This document shows positions 34,594-46,479 of a stretch of 64,000 nt of DNA, piece after piece. The translations under genes were made by a program, and so were the position numbers. The stretch is from Micropterix aruncella (taxonomy: Eukaryota; Arthropoda; Insecta; Lepidoptera; Micropterigidae). The stretch spans positions 44,056,948 to 44,120,947 of the forward strand of contig OX155980.1 of assembly GCA_944548615.1 (NCBI GenBank), written 5' to 3'. Position 1 is the stretch's first letter, and every line of letters starts with the position of its first letter. The notes under the pieces were generated by a model. It ran no database searches, was not told the origin of the DNA, and was given only the letters and a program-made list of their open reading frames with translations.

Positions 34594-35190
34594 AAGCTAT
34601 TGCATAGCTTTTATCGCGGGCCTAGGCAAGCGCGGCGACCGAATGAAGAAATTTTTTAACGAAAATTAATGATTTTAAACTGATAATTACGTCTAAACGA
34701 GTACTGCTTACGATTCGAAAAAAATATATGTTAAACAAGAACATTTTCCTAATATTCTTAGCTTTGAATATTTTAGATTTTGTTTATATTACATAGTGTA
34801 ATTAATTTGTGAAATTAGGTCTAACCGAACGCAAAAACGACTACTACGCAAATACTATTTGGCGTATTATTATGAAACCTGCACCATTTTAAAGATAATT
34901 TAATTATCTATCTTTTTATCTACGAATATTTTCGAATACTCAAAGAATAATATCCGTTTTTTTTGCTTTATCGAATAAAATTCGTGCGCGGCGCTCTATC
35001 GGAAGAAGTTTAAATTATTCCGAATCATTTGCTTCCGCAGCCCCAAATGATTAGGAATAATTTCAACGTTTTCCGGTAGAGCGCAGTTATCTGATATCAG
35101 AAAAAATAAAATAAATAAATAATTATAATTGCATAAGTTGTTAAAAATGCAATAGCTTTACCGCGGCAGTCCCCGAGTGCCACACGTATT
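34594..35190 (-). repeat. RepD copy 2 (inverted), with hairpin
   Basis: This is the reverse complement of 11,112-11,699 along its whole length. It contains AAGCTATTGCATAGC at the start, GGCGTATTATTATGAAACCT, the hairpin at 34,991-35,084 and GCGGCAGTCCCCGAGTGCCA at the end. Both hairpin arms retain GCGCTCTATCGG/CCGGTAGAGCGC. Confidence 0.85.
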
Positions 35191-36504
35191 TTTTTTTGGT
35201 TTAGTTTTAATTGCATATTTTTTTTTTACTTTTTAGTTTTAGTTTTAATTTGTGTAAAACACATTTGTTAGACTAAATCCTTTGTTAGTTATATTTTTTT
35301 TTAAATAAATTGCGTCAGTTCGCGAGTCAACAAACTAATTATAACACAGCACAGCCAGATACAGACCTTCTAGGTCTAGTTGGTTGTGCGATTTCGCCTC
35401 ATTTCGGATATACTAGCATATTAATATGCATAGAGATATATGTTTTCGATATAATAATATTTATTTTTAACGATTCTGCATATATAACAGTATCTATGTC
35501 CATTTTTTTACATTACTTTATAAAATAAAATAATTGTATAAATATCTGTGCTATTAACCAGACAGATAACTTCTGAGCATTATTACAATAATCTGAAGAG
35601 TAACGGTAAATAATTGTATTTTCAACACCCACTAAATTCCTAATAGAAGTATTAATAAGTATTATTATTCATTATAATATATTAATTTATCTTTATTTAT
35701 TTAAACAACATGATTTACAGACGAATGGCTATGATATTCGGTATACAGTACAATAAAACGTGCAGGAAAACAAGTTGAACCCATAGCCGTTGGCTCATCG
35801 CATACCTAACTGAGCAAGAACGCCCGTATCTAGGGATGCTGATATTTGACTTAGCATATTGCGAGCTGACATGTATGACGATCGGTTATATAATTATTAT
35901 TGGTATAAAGTTTAAAACATTCATTCTTGCATAATACAAATACACAAAGAGTTATACCAACATACAAAAAAAAAGTTATAGTAGTAAGAAATTGTTATTA
36001 AACCCAACACCACTATATAGTAATACATAAATACAATAAATACATATTTAAAATAAATATACATACTAATATAAAATACTAATATACACAAAATGTACAC
36101 AAATAAATTAAATTGAAATACCTCTAGTCTTAAATCATATTATCATGATATATTAAATATAATTTCTATTTATAATTAGAATTCAGACTTAAAGTGAACA
36201 ATTCGTTTGAAGAAGTAATGAGGTATTATAACGTGTGTGATCCTCTGAGGTTAAATGGTCGTCATTACCAGAGGTCCGGGTCAGACACTTCAATAAGTTA
36301 AAACTCAATTAAAATGCCACTAGACAGCTTATAACTGCTCATCGAGTTTGAACGGTCACAGGATCGACAGCAAGTAATTTAAATGTAAACTACAAACTGT
36401 CACTAGAAAGAAAACCATTTAAGGCCAACACAAAACCATCCACTATTTGCGTATGCCGCAAAAACAATTAAACGTTTTATTTATTTAGGTAGCTCTGATC
36501 TGAG
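35191..36504. other. AT-rich intergenic DNA
   Basis: No gene is supported. The TTTATTTATTTAAACAACATG stretch near 35,690 resembles a minus-strand LINE tail, and 35,700-36,230 may be an old LINE 3'UTR, but no RT motif accompanies it. Confidence 0.35.
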
Positions 36505-36838
36505 TCACCGGCAAACCGCGCCGTCTACTAAGTGGCTCTTATCGAAGCCAGAGGCAACGAATGTGTTCAGTATTCCCGCGAATAAATCGCATACACCGCA
36601 GTCAGGGTATGAATAATTTGGTTTCCGCATACTAGCTTTAAAGTAAAAGCTACTATGCGGAAGAGTAACATATAGCTTAGCATATGGTGGAAATCTGAAG
36701 GAAATGCTTACCTCTCCGATGCGAAGGTCGGCGATAATTCTGGGTGTTTGTATTTTGCAGACTGCTGCTCGGAACAAATGTGGTGTCCTATTTTCACACC
36801 ATTGATATAATTTGGCAAGCCAGAACTTTAGCCTTCGT
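36505..36838 (-). other. Possible orphan exon-like segment (weak)
   Basis: The minus strand reads FWLAKLYQWCENRTP and IQTPRIIADLRIGE, followed at about 36,713 by a good splice donor, GAG/GTAAGC. Codons here are less AT-biased than the flanks. No homologue is recognised and no matching acceptor or second exon was found, so this is only a candidate. A 36-bp hairpin (36,625-36,660) lies just downstream. Confidence 0.25.
36625..36660. repeat. Short hairpin
   Basis: CCGCATACTAGCTTT and AAAGCTACTATGCGG are inverted with one mismatch in 15 and a six-base loop. Confidence 0.75.
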
Positions 36839-39321
36839 CGTTGAGACCTTCAACCTTGTATTTTGTTTTGATTTATAAGCTGCAGGTGGTCATATGTTTA
36901 GTTACGCAATATACATATATTTACAGAATTGTAAGCAATCGGTTAGCGATATTGCCAAAATTCTAAAATAAAATAATTTGAAACGATTTTCTTTGCCCAA
37001 TATATTGAAATTATTCACTAGTATTCCATATTTTTTTTAATCTAACCACATGTGCTTGTGAAAAGAATAACAGAACTTTCGATAAAATCTTCGATAACTT
37101 TTATTTCACATTATAAATGAATGGCTTCCAAAGGTTGCAACTGTTTAAGAGTGGGTTCACGATAAACGAATTTCTCATAAATTGTTTAAAATACGTCAAC
37201 TGGGAAAGTTATGAAAAGAAAAAGCTGTAAAACGGTGATTTCTATTATATTAAATAATTCATTTCCCATTGATATTTTTTTTTTCGTAGAAGATTATATT
37301 TTCCATATTTTCCCAAACATTTGTACTGATATTTTTAACGTCGCCTATCATTAGGTAACATATATCAATTTTAAAATAACAACTAGTATCCGAATCGGAT
37401 TTTCTAAAAATCTATAATCAAACATTAGCAATGATAAAACAATACCGAATAAAAAAAAATAACAAATCAAGAAAGTTAGATAATAGTCGCTAGGTAACGA
37501 CCTCGCACAAACCCGTTAATCACAGTTACTAAGGCGTCATAGTTCGATTACGGAGAAATAGAGAGATCTTTAAGATCTAATAGATAGAAATAAATAGACA
37601 CCTATGTATAATGAAATATATAATGAATATTTTTTATATATACCTAATGATATGTTCCTGATTAATTATTTTTTTCAAAATAATTTTATTCTTTTGACAA
37701 AAATGTTAAAAAAAAAACTCTTTGTTTGCATATTGGAGGAAAGTGTCAGAGTGGAACTGAGCTAGAAAACTGTTTGTAAGAAATACATTAATTTATAAAC
37801 ATTTTAAAATACATAGTTTTTTGTATCTTAGAAAAATACAAATAAAAAAAAAACCTACGACATTTTAAAAACTTTTGTTTCGATAAATATTTAGTGTTGG
37901 ATACTGGTTATCACATAAAACAAATATTATACTATTACGTATTTTTTAATCAGTTAAACAATACACATGAATTTAAAATAGCGGAAGGTGGTGTATGTGA
38001 CATGCCCAGTGGTAACCTTCATACTTCAAAAAGAAGTATGGAGGTGTTTAACGAAGTAGGTATCTATCTTAGATAATGTGTCGATTGTCCGAGTTCCGGT
38101 TTCCCATTTTCGGCGGCTTTTCCGCAGACGTCCTTGGTAATTTCGCTACCACCTACCATTTTACCCGCATAGTAATAAAGTTAACATTTTGCTGGAAATT
38201 TTCCAACGAATATTTAATTTTAGCACTTTCTTGGAGAAATAAAGGGCAGTGAGCAGAACTTTCAGGCAAAGGCAAGTAAAATTATTAAAAGCGATGCTTG
38301 GCAGCGTGATGTTTCGTTTCGTTATGTATCCGTCATAAATGCGGTACCCTAAGCTTTTACTTTTGATATATGTAAAATGCCTTCGGAGCTCACCGACAGG
38401 AATGATGAAGGCAGGAGGCTGGTATTTATACCTTGGTAGGAGCAGGGTAGACTCTGAAATTACTGTATTCTATTATGCATACCGCTATCAATTTTGAGAG
38501 AATGTTAGCCGCGCACTGACATCATATATTTATTTGATGTATCTACTTAATACGACGTAATGTAAAGGCAGGTAAAAGTGGTATCATATTCCGTCGAATA
38601 TGTTCTTAAAAGGAAAACCAGCAATATAAATGGGATATCATTAACCTTTTACTCATTTTTCCAATAGAGCACAAGTACAAGTGCGTATTCAATAAGTAAC
38701 ATAAATTAATATTCTTATCGGAAAATGGATAACATTTTTTACGTTCCTCGAATATCGTCCGTATACTGGAAAATTTGATGAAGTCTATTATTGATAAATC
38801 GACCTGATGTGACCAAACACTAACAATTCTGTACCGTAGTCTTTAAAGCATCTCCATATATTTAAAAAAAAAACAGTTGCCTATGTATGGCTATACACAC
38901 TTTGGATTACTTACGGAACTTGTGGACTTGATCATGTTTGTTCGAACTGTATTTATTTCTTTATTTATTTGATCTTCGGAACATACAGCGCTCTATTAAT
39001 TATAACTAATTATCATATTACAATGTTTTGTTGGCCGATTAAGAGTTTTCTACAGTATTGTCTTACAATATATTCTTATGCAATGTTTATCAATATGTAT
39101 GATATGATGCACAGACTTAGTCACATTTACTTAAGCTTTGTTATTTTTTAAAAATCGTATTCAATGTCGTCGATTCTGCAGAAATTATACATATATAGAA
39201 GACATAAAGAATGTAAAGAACACTGAGTTTTCAGGTTATTAACAATGAAAATAAGGGCTGAATAGAATCTTAATAAAAAAGGATTTTAACTGCCGTTGTT
39301 CGGGATATTCTTACCTTAGAC
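36839..39321. other. AT-rich intergenic DNA
   Basis: No coding region, RNA gene or repeat boundary is recognised. The direct and inverted CTTCATACTTC/GAAGTATGGAG words at 38,017-38,045 form only a small stem. Confidence 0.4.
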
Positions 39322-40216
39322 CAGTGGTGGGCATATTTTTTCCACGAGAAGCCAAAAAAAAATATGAAATTTCACGAAGGGCAGGCTGGAGTGAATTACA
39401 ACTAAAATGTGTTTTATTTTGAAATTTTCTTTATTATTTATTATGAAAGTTACAGATAGGTGTACTGTAAAAAGTACTAGAAATTGCTTAATTTAATTAC
39501 TTGAAGTTGAAGGCCCTGGTATGGTAGGTGTATGTGAAACATGGAACTGCTTTTGATTGGCCATGATGTCCTCGTAAGCGGGCTCGAGCTGAGACGATGA
39601 TATTTTTAACAGGGAAAAAACCTGTTCGTCAGTTAGCCTGCTTCGAAGATTGTTTTTTCGCATCTTCATAGTGGAGAATATTTGTTCGCAAACGTACGAC
39701 GACGCAAACAATGCCATAACTTTCTGGGCATGAGCAATAAGCTTTGGAATTTGTGTTTTGGGTGCTTTAAAAAGTGCTTTAAAAAAATCATTTGTGTTGA
39801 ATTTAAGAAAAGCTGTTTGAAATGAGAGCTACACGGCACATTAATAATTTCTAGCTGTAATTCAGGCGGGACTATCTCCGAGTCTACGCTGAAAGGCATT
39901 GAGAAAACGTCTAAAAATGGCTGAATATTTTAAAAATCCTGAAAACTTGTTTCAAAATCTTTGTAAAGTTTCATCAAAATTTGATTGAATTCATTCAATT
40001 TGTTTTTACATACTGGTGATAACGATTTTAATCGTGGAAAGTGGGTTAACTCGCCTTTCTCTGTATAATTATAAGATATATCATAGCATACTGTCAAAAA
40101 ATTGGATTCCGAACACCATTAATAATTAAATACTCTTTTTTAAAAGAGTCGCCGCTCGCGGGCCGGATTAAAGCTCGTTGCGGGCCGGAGTTGGCCCGCG
40201 GGCCGTACTTTGCCCG
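39322..40216 (-). mobile_element. hAT-family element remnant
   Basis: The left end begins CAGTGGTGGGCATATTTTTT and the right end has GGCCCGCGGGCCGTACTTTG followed by CCC, the familiar CAGTGGTGGGCAAA...GGGCCG termini of one hAT lineage (here the right tip is damaged). Minus-strand frames give PFSVDSEIVPPELQLEIINV (39,895-39,840), then after a frame change ALFASSYVCEQIFSTMKMRK and RSRLTDEQVFSLLKISSS (39,717-39,590). This is the hAT C-terminal dimerisation block, of the type co-opted in GTF2IRD2-like genes. The catalytic core is missing, so the element is internally deleted. Confidence 0.85.
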
Positions 40217-41659
40217 GATGTAACAAACGTCGGGCGCCACAAACTTCACGCGATAAAATTCGCTTGTAATTATTTTATAACGTTAAACAAGCGCAATAAT
40301 ACTCGATTTTATAATATAGTCTTCTCTAGTATCATAGTATACTTTTCATAGTATCATCTCGTCCCCCTCCTCTACCCCTTTCATGCTTCATTATAGATTA
40401 ATTCCTTTTTTTAAATTTAAATTTATGTTTTTTTTTTACTGGATTTTTAAGTCAGATGCTATAAGTAACTTCCTCTATAAATGATTTTAGTAATAGTATT
40501 TTCTTATTTTTACCGCGAGAAATATTTTCACATTAGGTTAAGGTTACCTGTAAGATATGTCTTTAAAGCAATAAGCTCGCCATTTTATTTATCAATTAAA
40601 ACGTTTTATAAGGATTATTAAAATTCTTATTATTATTTCATAAAATAATGTTGGTTTTGCATAAGAGATTTTCCTTTTATTTAATTTAATTGCCAATTTA
40701 TCTTTTATTTTGACACTTTAGTGGTCGCGTGTGGCACGGTTGTGTCCCAGTACATTGCTTTTGTAAATTCATAACTATTTCAGTTTTACTGATATATGTC
40801 CCGACAGCTCAGTGCCTTCATGTGACTTTATGAATGTGTTGCACCCTCAGACTACGTAACTACGAATTTCAGTAGAGCACACTAATGCCCGCGCGTCCGT
40901 ATTATTTTTTTTCTATACTTTGTTTAGGTCGAAAAAGTGCATTTTTTTAGTAAACAGAGATGATCCCTAGTTCTATAAATGACAAGTGATATGTATTGAG
41001 GTTAAGAATGACATTCTACATTTTATTTTATTGGTATATAGTTAATGAAGATATAAATGGTTTACTTGATGCCATAAAATCAAAATAAAATTATTATATT
41101 TTATCTATTGTTCTGTTACCTATGTAAATTTATTTTATTTAATCGTTATTTTTCTTTTGATTATTTATATGATAGGCATACTCATATATGTATGTTTGTT
41201 AAAAACTCAATGACAACAAACTATCAATTGTATTTCTAGGCTTTGAAGAATTATTCGAAATTAAACATTAATATTAGGACAAATAACCAAAGGAATAATG
41301 ACGAAAATCTAAAAAAAACATACAAATAATGGCGAAAATTCAAAGTGTTCCATGATTATGTTGGTTAATATTCCATTGGGTGTTGTTCTTGTTGGTAAAA
41401 GTACGATTAGCAAGCGTTTTGCGATATTTTCAATTTGTCATTACGAGTAAACAAGTCCCGAAGTAAAAACACAGATTCGATCAAAGTAAAGTTTATGAAG
41501 AATGGTATGTATATCAACATTTATATATATTGCATGTGCATTAGTTACGCATACTCATGAATTGACAATCACAAAAACAAACAAGCAAGCAAGATAATAG
41601 ACAAAATTTAAAAAAAAACGACTCCAAAATTGTTTAAAAGTGTAGCAGCTATGTCATGA
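40217..41659. other. AT-rich intergenic DNA
   Basis: Nothing recognised; poly-T tracts only. Confidence 0.4.
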
Positions 41660-41835
41660 TGATACTTAGAACGGGCTATCATAATTGAATGCGTATACAA
41701 ATTTTTGTGTCTGTACTGTTGACCGTTGAGGAGTCCCCTCGTCAGGAGCCAACCCAGGGTATAGAATCAGGTCATGCTTACCATAAAGATATGCATTATC
41801 ATCGGAATTGAACCAACATGTAAATTTTAAACTTC
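41660..41835 (-). repeat. RepC partial copy (inverted)
   Basis: It contains TTAGAACGGGCTATCATAAT, TGAATGCGTATACAAATTTT, TGACCGTTGAGGAGTCCCCT and AGAATCAGGTCATGC. These are the complements of the tandem unit at 25.5-25.8 kb and of the ATGACCTGATTCTAC end at 24.74 kb. Here the two parts are directly joined, defining a shorter version without the GC-rich block. Confidence 0.75.
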
Positions 41836-42827
41836 ATATGAAAATATTTGAGGAGTTCCCTCAATTCCTCATGGATCCCATCATCAGAACAGGATTTTAT
41901 CCCATCATCAGAACAGGAAATAAAAATGGGACCAATCTGTAAGTATATCCTTTCAAAAAAAAATTTTTTTTTCAAATCGGTTCATAAATGGTAGAGTTTT
42001 GAGGTAACAAACATTTAAAAAAAAAGATACAACTGAATTGATAACCTCCTTCTTTTTTTGAAGTCGGTTAAAAAAGAAGCTAATTTGGCCAAATATGTAA
42101 ATAAATATTCTTCTTTTTTAAACGACCTTAATTTAATCAGAAGGTACAAAACCCTCGGAGCGTGGGTCAAAATCATTTTTTAAATAAATTCCACCATGAG
42201 AGTACCTCCAATAATAGGATGACCAACTCGAGAACAACCTTTATTTAAGTCGATAGTAACTTCGACAAAGTAAACGGCGAAAAGTTCACGCCCGACAGCA
42301 CGGCATGGACAAAGGAAGACTATTTGCGGTTATAATAATTTAGACTTCTAATTTAATTAATTTTGAAGAACAAAGAAGCGTTTATTAAAGGACCAGTTGG
42401 AGAATTTTTTAACATGACAGTAAATGAGACTAATATTTGTATTTAGATACATGTCATTATTTCGTAGGAAAGTTGTATAAAACAAAAAAAGATTCTTCGC
42501 TGAAAGCATAAAAGCTGATACACAGAGTCATGAGCAAATGACCGTATATTTACTGTTCAAGTAAATAATGAAATGAAAACCAGAAAGCACAGTCCGTACA
42601 CCTCGTCGTGTATTGCTATTGCTTATGACCTTCATCACATTTATGACATTCATCGGAGCCCCACGAAGTTTTACTAATCTTCAAATGGTTAGCTTGTATA
42701 AAAATGAAGCCCTCCACGTTAGGATGAAACGAAAATGGCCATTTTTTTATTTTAGTTTAGTAATAGTGGGAAAAGGTTGCCTTATAAGTTCAAACATTTT
42801 TTTTTTAAATTTGGCTGCAGTACTACA
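41836..42827. other. AT-rich intergenic DNA
   Basis: A tandem CCCATCATCAGAACAGGA repeat occurs at about 41,877-41,918. The open frame at 42,613-42,855 overlaps the end of the next element and is not credible. Confidence 0.4.
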
Positions 42828-44762
42828 ACATCTTGAGGTGCCGCAATATGCATAAAGTTTGTAAAAAAATATATAAACTTGGGTAAATTATTTTTTATGA
42901 ATTTCTCGTACATATATTGTTACAAAAGATCCTTTTTATAAAAATATAATAATAATAAAAAAAATATTATATTATGTAAAACTTTACATTCTGTATTTAC
43001 ATAAATGATTATAAATATTACTGCTGCCAAATTTCCACTTTAAACTATTATCTTTTAATAAATGTTAGTATATTTGACGTGAGTCAGTCAATAACCGGGT
43101 CCACTTTACTATTTGCTTCAGATTCAGGTTCCTTTCGTATTAAGTCTTTCAGAGGGCTCACTGGAAACATGTTTAAAAAGTTACGTCATTCTAAGGCCAT
43201 ATGATTATGTCAATGTAATCCTTTGCATCAAAGTTTATCTTTGGAACTTTACACTTCCTGACTTAGTCCGGAGCAGCAAAGTACCCATTCCTTTTAATAA
43301 TCGGATCTATTACTTTTTGGAGATCGTCAGAGAGAGAGAGAGAAAGAGATAGCGTTAATAACTGGTAAGGTTAAACAGATATTTGGAATCACAAGTACAT
43401 GAAGGTTTTATCTTAATATTAAACCACACAGGCACATACAATTTCGCAATGTAATCAGCTAGAGTTTTAAGAGTTCCAGATAAATTTTCGGTTGCCACAT
43501 ACAATCTAATCTCGCGGTTGGCTAATATGAGCAAGTTTTCCAGGGTAACTTTAACATAAATCTAGTGAGCAATTTCCATTTGACACAGCCATACATATAT
43601 CCAATAAATACTTCTGATCTTACTTAAATCAGATTTGTCGTCCAAAGGAGAAGGGTTATTTTCAAATAGCAAGAAGTAACTAGAGGGAGATTAGAAGTTT
43701 TCTATCTGCTGACCTATTTCGCATTTAAACTCATTGGGTCCCATCGTTTCACCACCTAAATTACAAAAAGATATCTCAATGGTATCTTTTTACTATGGAA
43801 CAAACAAATTAACTATTATAAGTGCCTTCTTATTTCCTAAACCATCAAATAAATCACATAATTATTATCTCCAGTATTTACAACAGTTCCATCACACCAA
43901 ATAGCAGTAAAGTTTAAAAGTTGTTTGTTGTGTTCTCTATCTTAAGGAAACTCCGGTAAGTATATTGTCTATTATGTCTTTTCCGGTGCCATATTTAGGG
44001 GTTACATGGTCTAAAAACTTTGAGTTTGGTTCCGCTATTAGAGAAAAATGCTCTTCTGAAATAACTTTCCTTGAATTGGTTTTGTCTTTTCTTCCATCAA
44101 AAACCCATTATTTATTTTCGGTTATCGGATTATAAAGACTGCCAGTAAAGAGATCTCTCCGATTTGTTGATCATGATCGTTTACTTTTCATTCTGTATAT
44201 TAAATTAGCTTTGTCTTTTTCTGCGATTACACGTAAGTCCTATAAAGCAGCACTAACTATAGCTGCAGCAGCTCTATCTGATATTCCAATACGGTCAGCA
44301 ATTGAAGCTGCAAATGGCAATTTAATACAAATTTGAATGCTTTCAGTTTTGAAGGGCCAGGTAGATTTATCCCTTTTTGTATGTTTGAAGTACCTGGTAA
44401 ATATTTCTCTTCTTGTAAATTTGGAGGACTTGGTTGGTTTGCCTCTTCTGCTTAAGAATGCTGCTGTTCTTCAGCGCTGTCGTTGTCGCGAGTAACCGTT
44501 TCTGATACACTAGTATATTTTGTTCGTTCTTGAATAAACTTAAGTATTCTCTGTAATTCTTTACTTTTTCATCCGCTCCGGCGATGACTCATGCTCCTGG
44601 ATGCCAGTGCCATGGCAAAATTGTTTTTATATTTCCGTTCATACTAAAATGCCTATTTGAAAGTTTTTATTTCATAATCAAGACGCGCTAAAATAAACTA
44701 TAAAATTAGGGAAATAAATTAACTTTTTGAAATTTCAACGTCTTTGCGGCACCTCAAGATGT
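42828..44762 (-). mobile_element. Transposon with 19-bp terminal inverted repeats and decayed protein
   Basis: ACATCTTGAGGTGCCGCAA at 42,828-42,846 is exactly inverted at 44,744-44,762. On the minus strand between them, broken frames read ICIKLPFAASIADRIGISDR then AAAAIVSAAL (44,340-44,220), VFDGRKDKTNSRKVISEEHF and SLIAEPNSKFLDHVTPKYGT (44,115-43,990), LYVATENLSGTLKTLADYI (about 43,500-43,440), then GSIIKRNGYFAAP and KINFDAKDYIDII (43,310-43,190). I recognise these as landmarks of a multicopy arthropod protein, in correct order but with the middle deleted. Superfamily is not assigned; an RNase H-fold transposase is plausible. The matching termini support a DNA transposon. Confidence 0.7.
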
Positions 44763-45219
44763 ACCTATCTGAATATTTTATATATTTTAAATTTACATGC
44801 AATACACCAAAATGCATTATTTTCCGCTATTACAAACTTAATATCAAAAGTTGATTTTTTCGTTCCATCGTACTCCATACTTTTTGCTTTGTCTTCGCCC
44901 GCATAGACACGAAATTTTCCTTATATGACCCTAAATTGAACCTGACGAATACATTCACAATAAGTAGAAGTCCGCGTAAGTGATTTAGAACTACAGTCAG
45001 ACTTGGGGGCGGAGAAATTCGACCAAATCGGGTAGGCACACGATGTGCCCCACTAGGACTCCTTCCCAGTGCGTCGCAGTTGGAGGTTTGTCCTCTGCCA
45101 GGCTTGTGGCAGACATGAGTCAGTACATCGCCTTCGTCTCATAGTCTTAGAGACTCAATCCAGGGCAAAAAAGCCACAACACTCGTCATAAAATTCTGAG
45201 GTTGGCGGGCTCGCCCGCA
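44763..45219. other. Intergenic DNA
   Basis: No recognised gene. A GC-richer piece at 45,000-45,200 directly precedes the RLE-element fragment and may be more of it, but I could not align it. Confidence 0.35.
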
Positions 45220-45318
45220 GCACAGAATCAAATAATTTATAAGACCATGTAGGCTTCCATAAAAGATTATTGCTGGAACAAGCCAAAATTGCCCCGGTCT
45301 AGGATATGTCAGTATAAC

Positions 45319-45565
45319 CACAGTATACCAACCAGTAGTATTACTCTCGAGCTACAAGGCAATGCGGGAAGAGGGCGCGAGGAATGTGGGCAGAGGGGTC
45401 CGTCTTGACGAACGGAACATTTAGCATTACGGCCAGTAAAGGATGGCGACGTTTTCGAGCAGTCAAACATCTGCGTAGGCCGAGTAGAGGAACATCTGGC
45501 GAGCAAATGCGAGCGTTTACGACTCGTGTCGTATTCGTTTTGATTTAAATTTTGTTCTAAGAGAA
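45319..45565 (-). mobile_element. RepB copy 2 inserted in the RLE element
   Basis: The RLE coding sequence stops after GTCAGTATAACCAC and resumes at GTATAACCAAGGTAGACTTG. Between them lies 45,319-45,487, which matches RepB at 28,702-28,871, plus about 80 bp of sequence not shared with that copy. A GTATAACCA word at both junctions (about 45,311 and 45,579) may be the target-site duplication. Confidence 0.75.
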
Positions 45566-45779
45566 GCTACTGTCTGGGGTATAACCAAGGTAGACTTGAA
45601 GACTTTAGTCTTGCGAGGAGATTATAAAAGAAACAGCTCCAATAGCATTAAAGGCCAATAACTCAGGCTTTTGGCCTTCATTGCCAGAATAATTGGACAA
45701 TTTGTTGGGGACATTTCCATGAATATAATGTTGTATGACTGGACTCAAAAGTTGCCGAAATCTTATTTAAATGCGTTTC

Positions 45780-45850
45780 CGGTGCCGAGTGGTAACGGCA
45801 CCACGCTCTATCACAAGCGGTCACGATTTCGATCCAGCTGCGAACAAACT
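45780..45850 (+). repeat. tRNA-like SINE head
   Basis: Immediately after the RLE sequence breaks off, GGTGCCGAGTGGTAACGGC resembles a Pol III A box (TGCCGAGTGG), and 40 nt later CACGATTTCGATCCAGC resembles a B box (GATTTCGATCC). The spacing fits a tRNA-derived promoter. A complete cloverleaf was not obtained. It marks the 5' end of the insertion that splits the second RLE element. Confidence 0.5.
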
Positions 45851-46210
45851 TTTTCTCTGTTTTTTTTCTGTGATTAGAATTAAATTTTCTGTGATTAGAA
45901 TAAAAGTCTTCCGAGTAGAAAACGAACTAAATAACTCGTACTCACAAAAACAATAATAAAAATAAAAATTGAGCGAAAACCAGATCGCGCCATCTATCGG
46001 CGTTCATATCAACTTCACGAGTGATACTCCCTCATCGCGCCATCTATAATTAAAATAATCAAATATTGGAAGAGCATCATAAAGAAATACATTAATAAAG
46101 AATTTGTAAAGAATTATTCACGAATTTAAATTGAAGGAAAACGTACATAGTTCGGCTACCGGTTACCGAAAAGTAAACACCCCTCAAATGTGAGGCGTCC
46201 ATTAAAGGAT

Positions 46211-46393
46211 GCCTTGGCAAAATGTATACAAAATGTATATAAATTTATATAAATGTAAATATAAATTTAAATGTGCGCCGCTTTATAGTAATCCGCTCTA
46301 TAGTAATTCTATAGCTCTATAGTAAACCCCGCTCTATGTAAATGTAAATGTAAATGTAAATATAAATTTATATACATTTTGCCGTAGGCAAAC
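46211..46393. repeat. Inverted repeat, MITE-like
   Basis: GGCAAAATGTATA...TAAATTTATAT on the left is inverted on the right as ATATAAATTTATA...TACATTTTGCC, with an 11-bp duplication in the left arm. The centre contains three CTCTATAGTAA-like direct repeats and GTAAAT repeats. It is short, symmetrical and non-coding, and sits within the larger insertion. Confidence 0.6.
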
Positions 46394-46479
46394 CCGAGCT
46401 AATCGCCAGTCATTTGTGGGGTTAACTTGCAACTCGCCGGTCAAAAATAATTGAGAAACACTAGTTTGTCAAAGCTATT

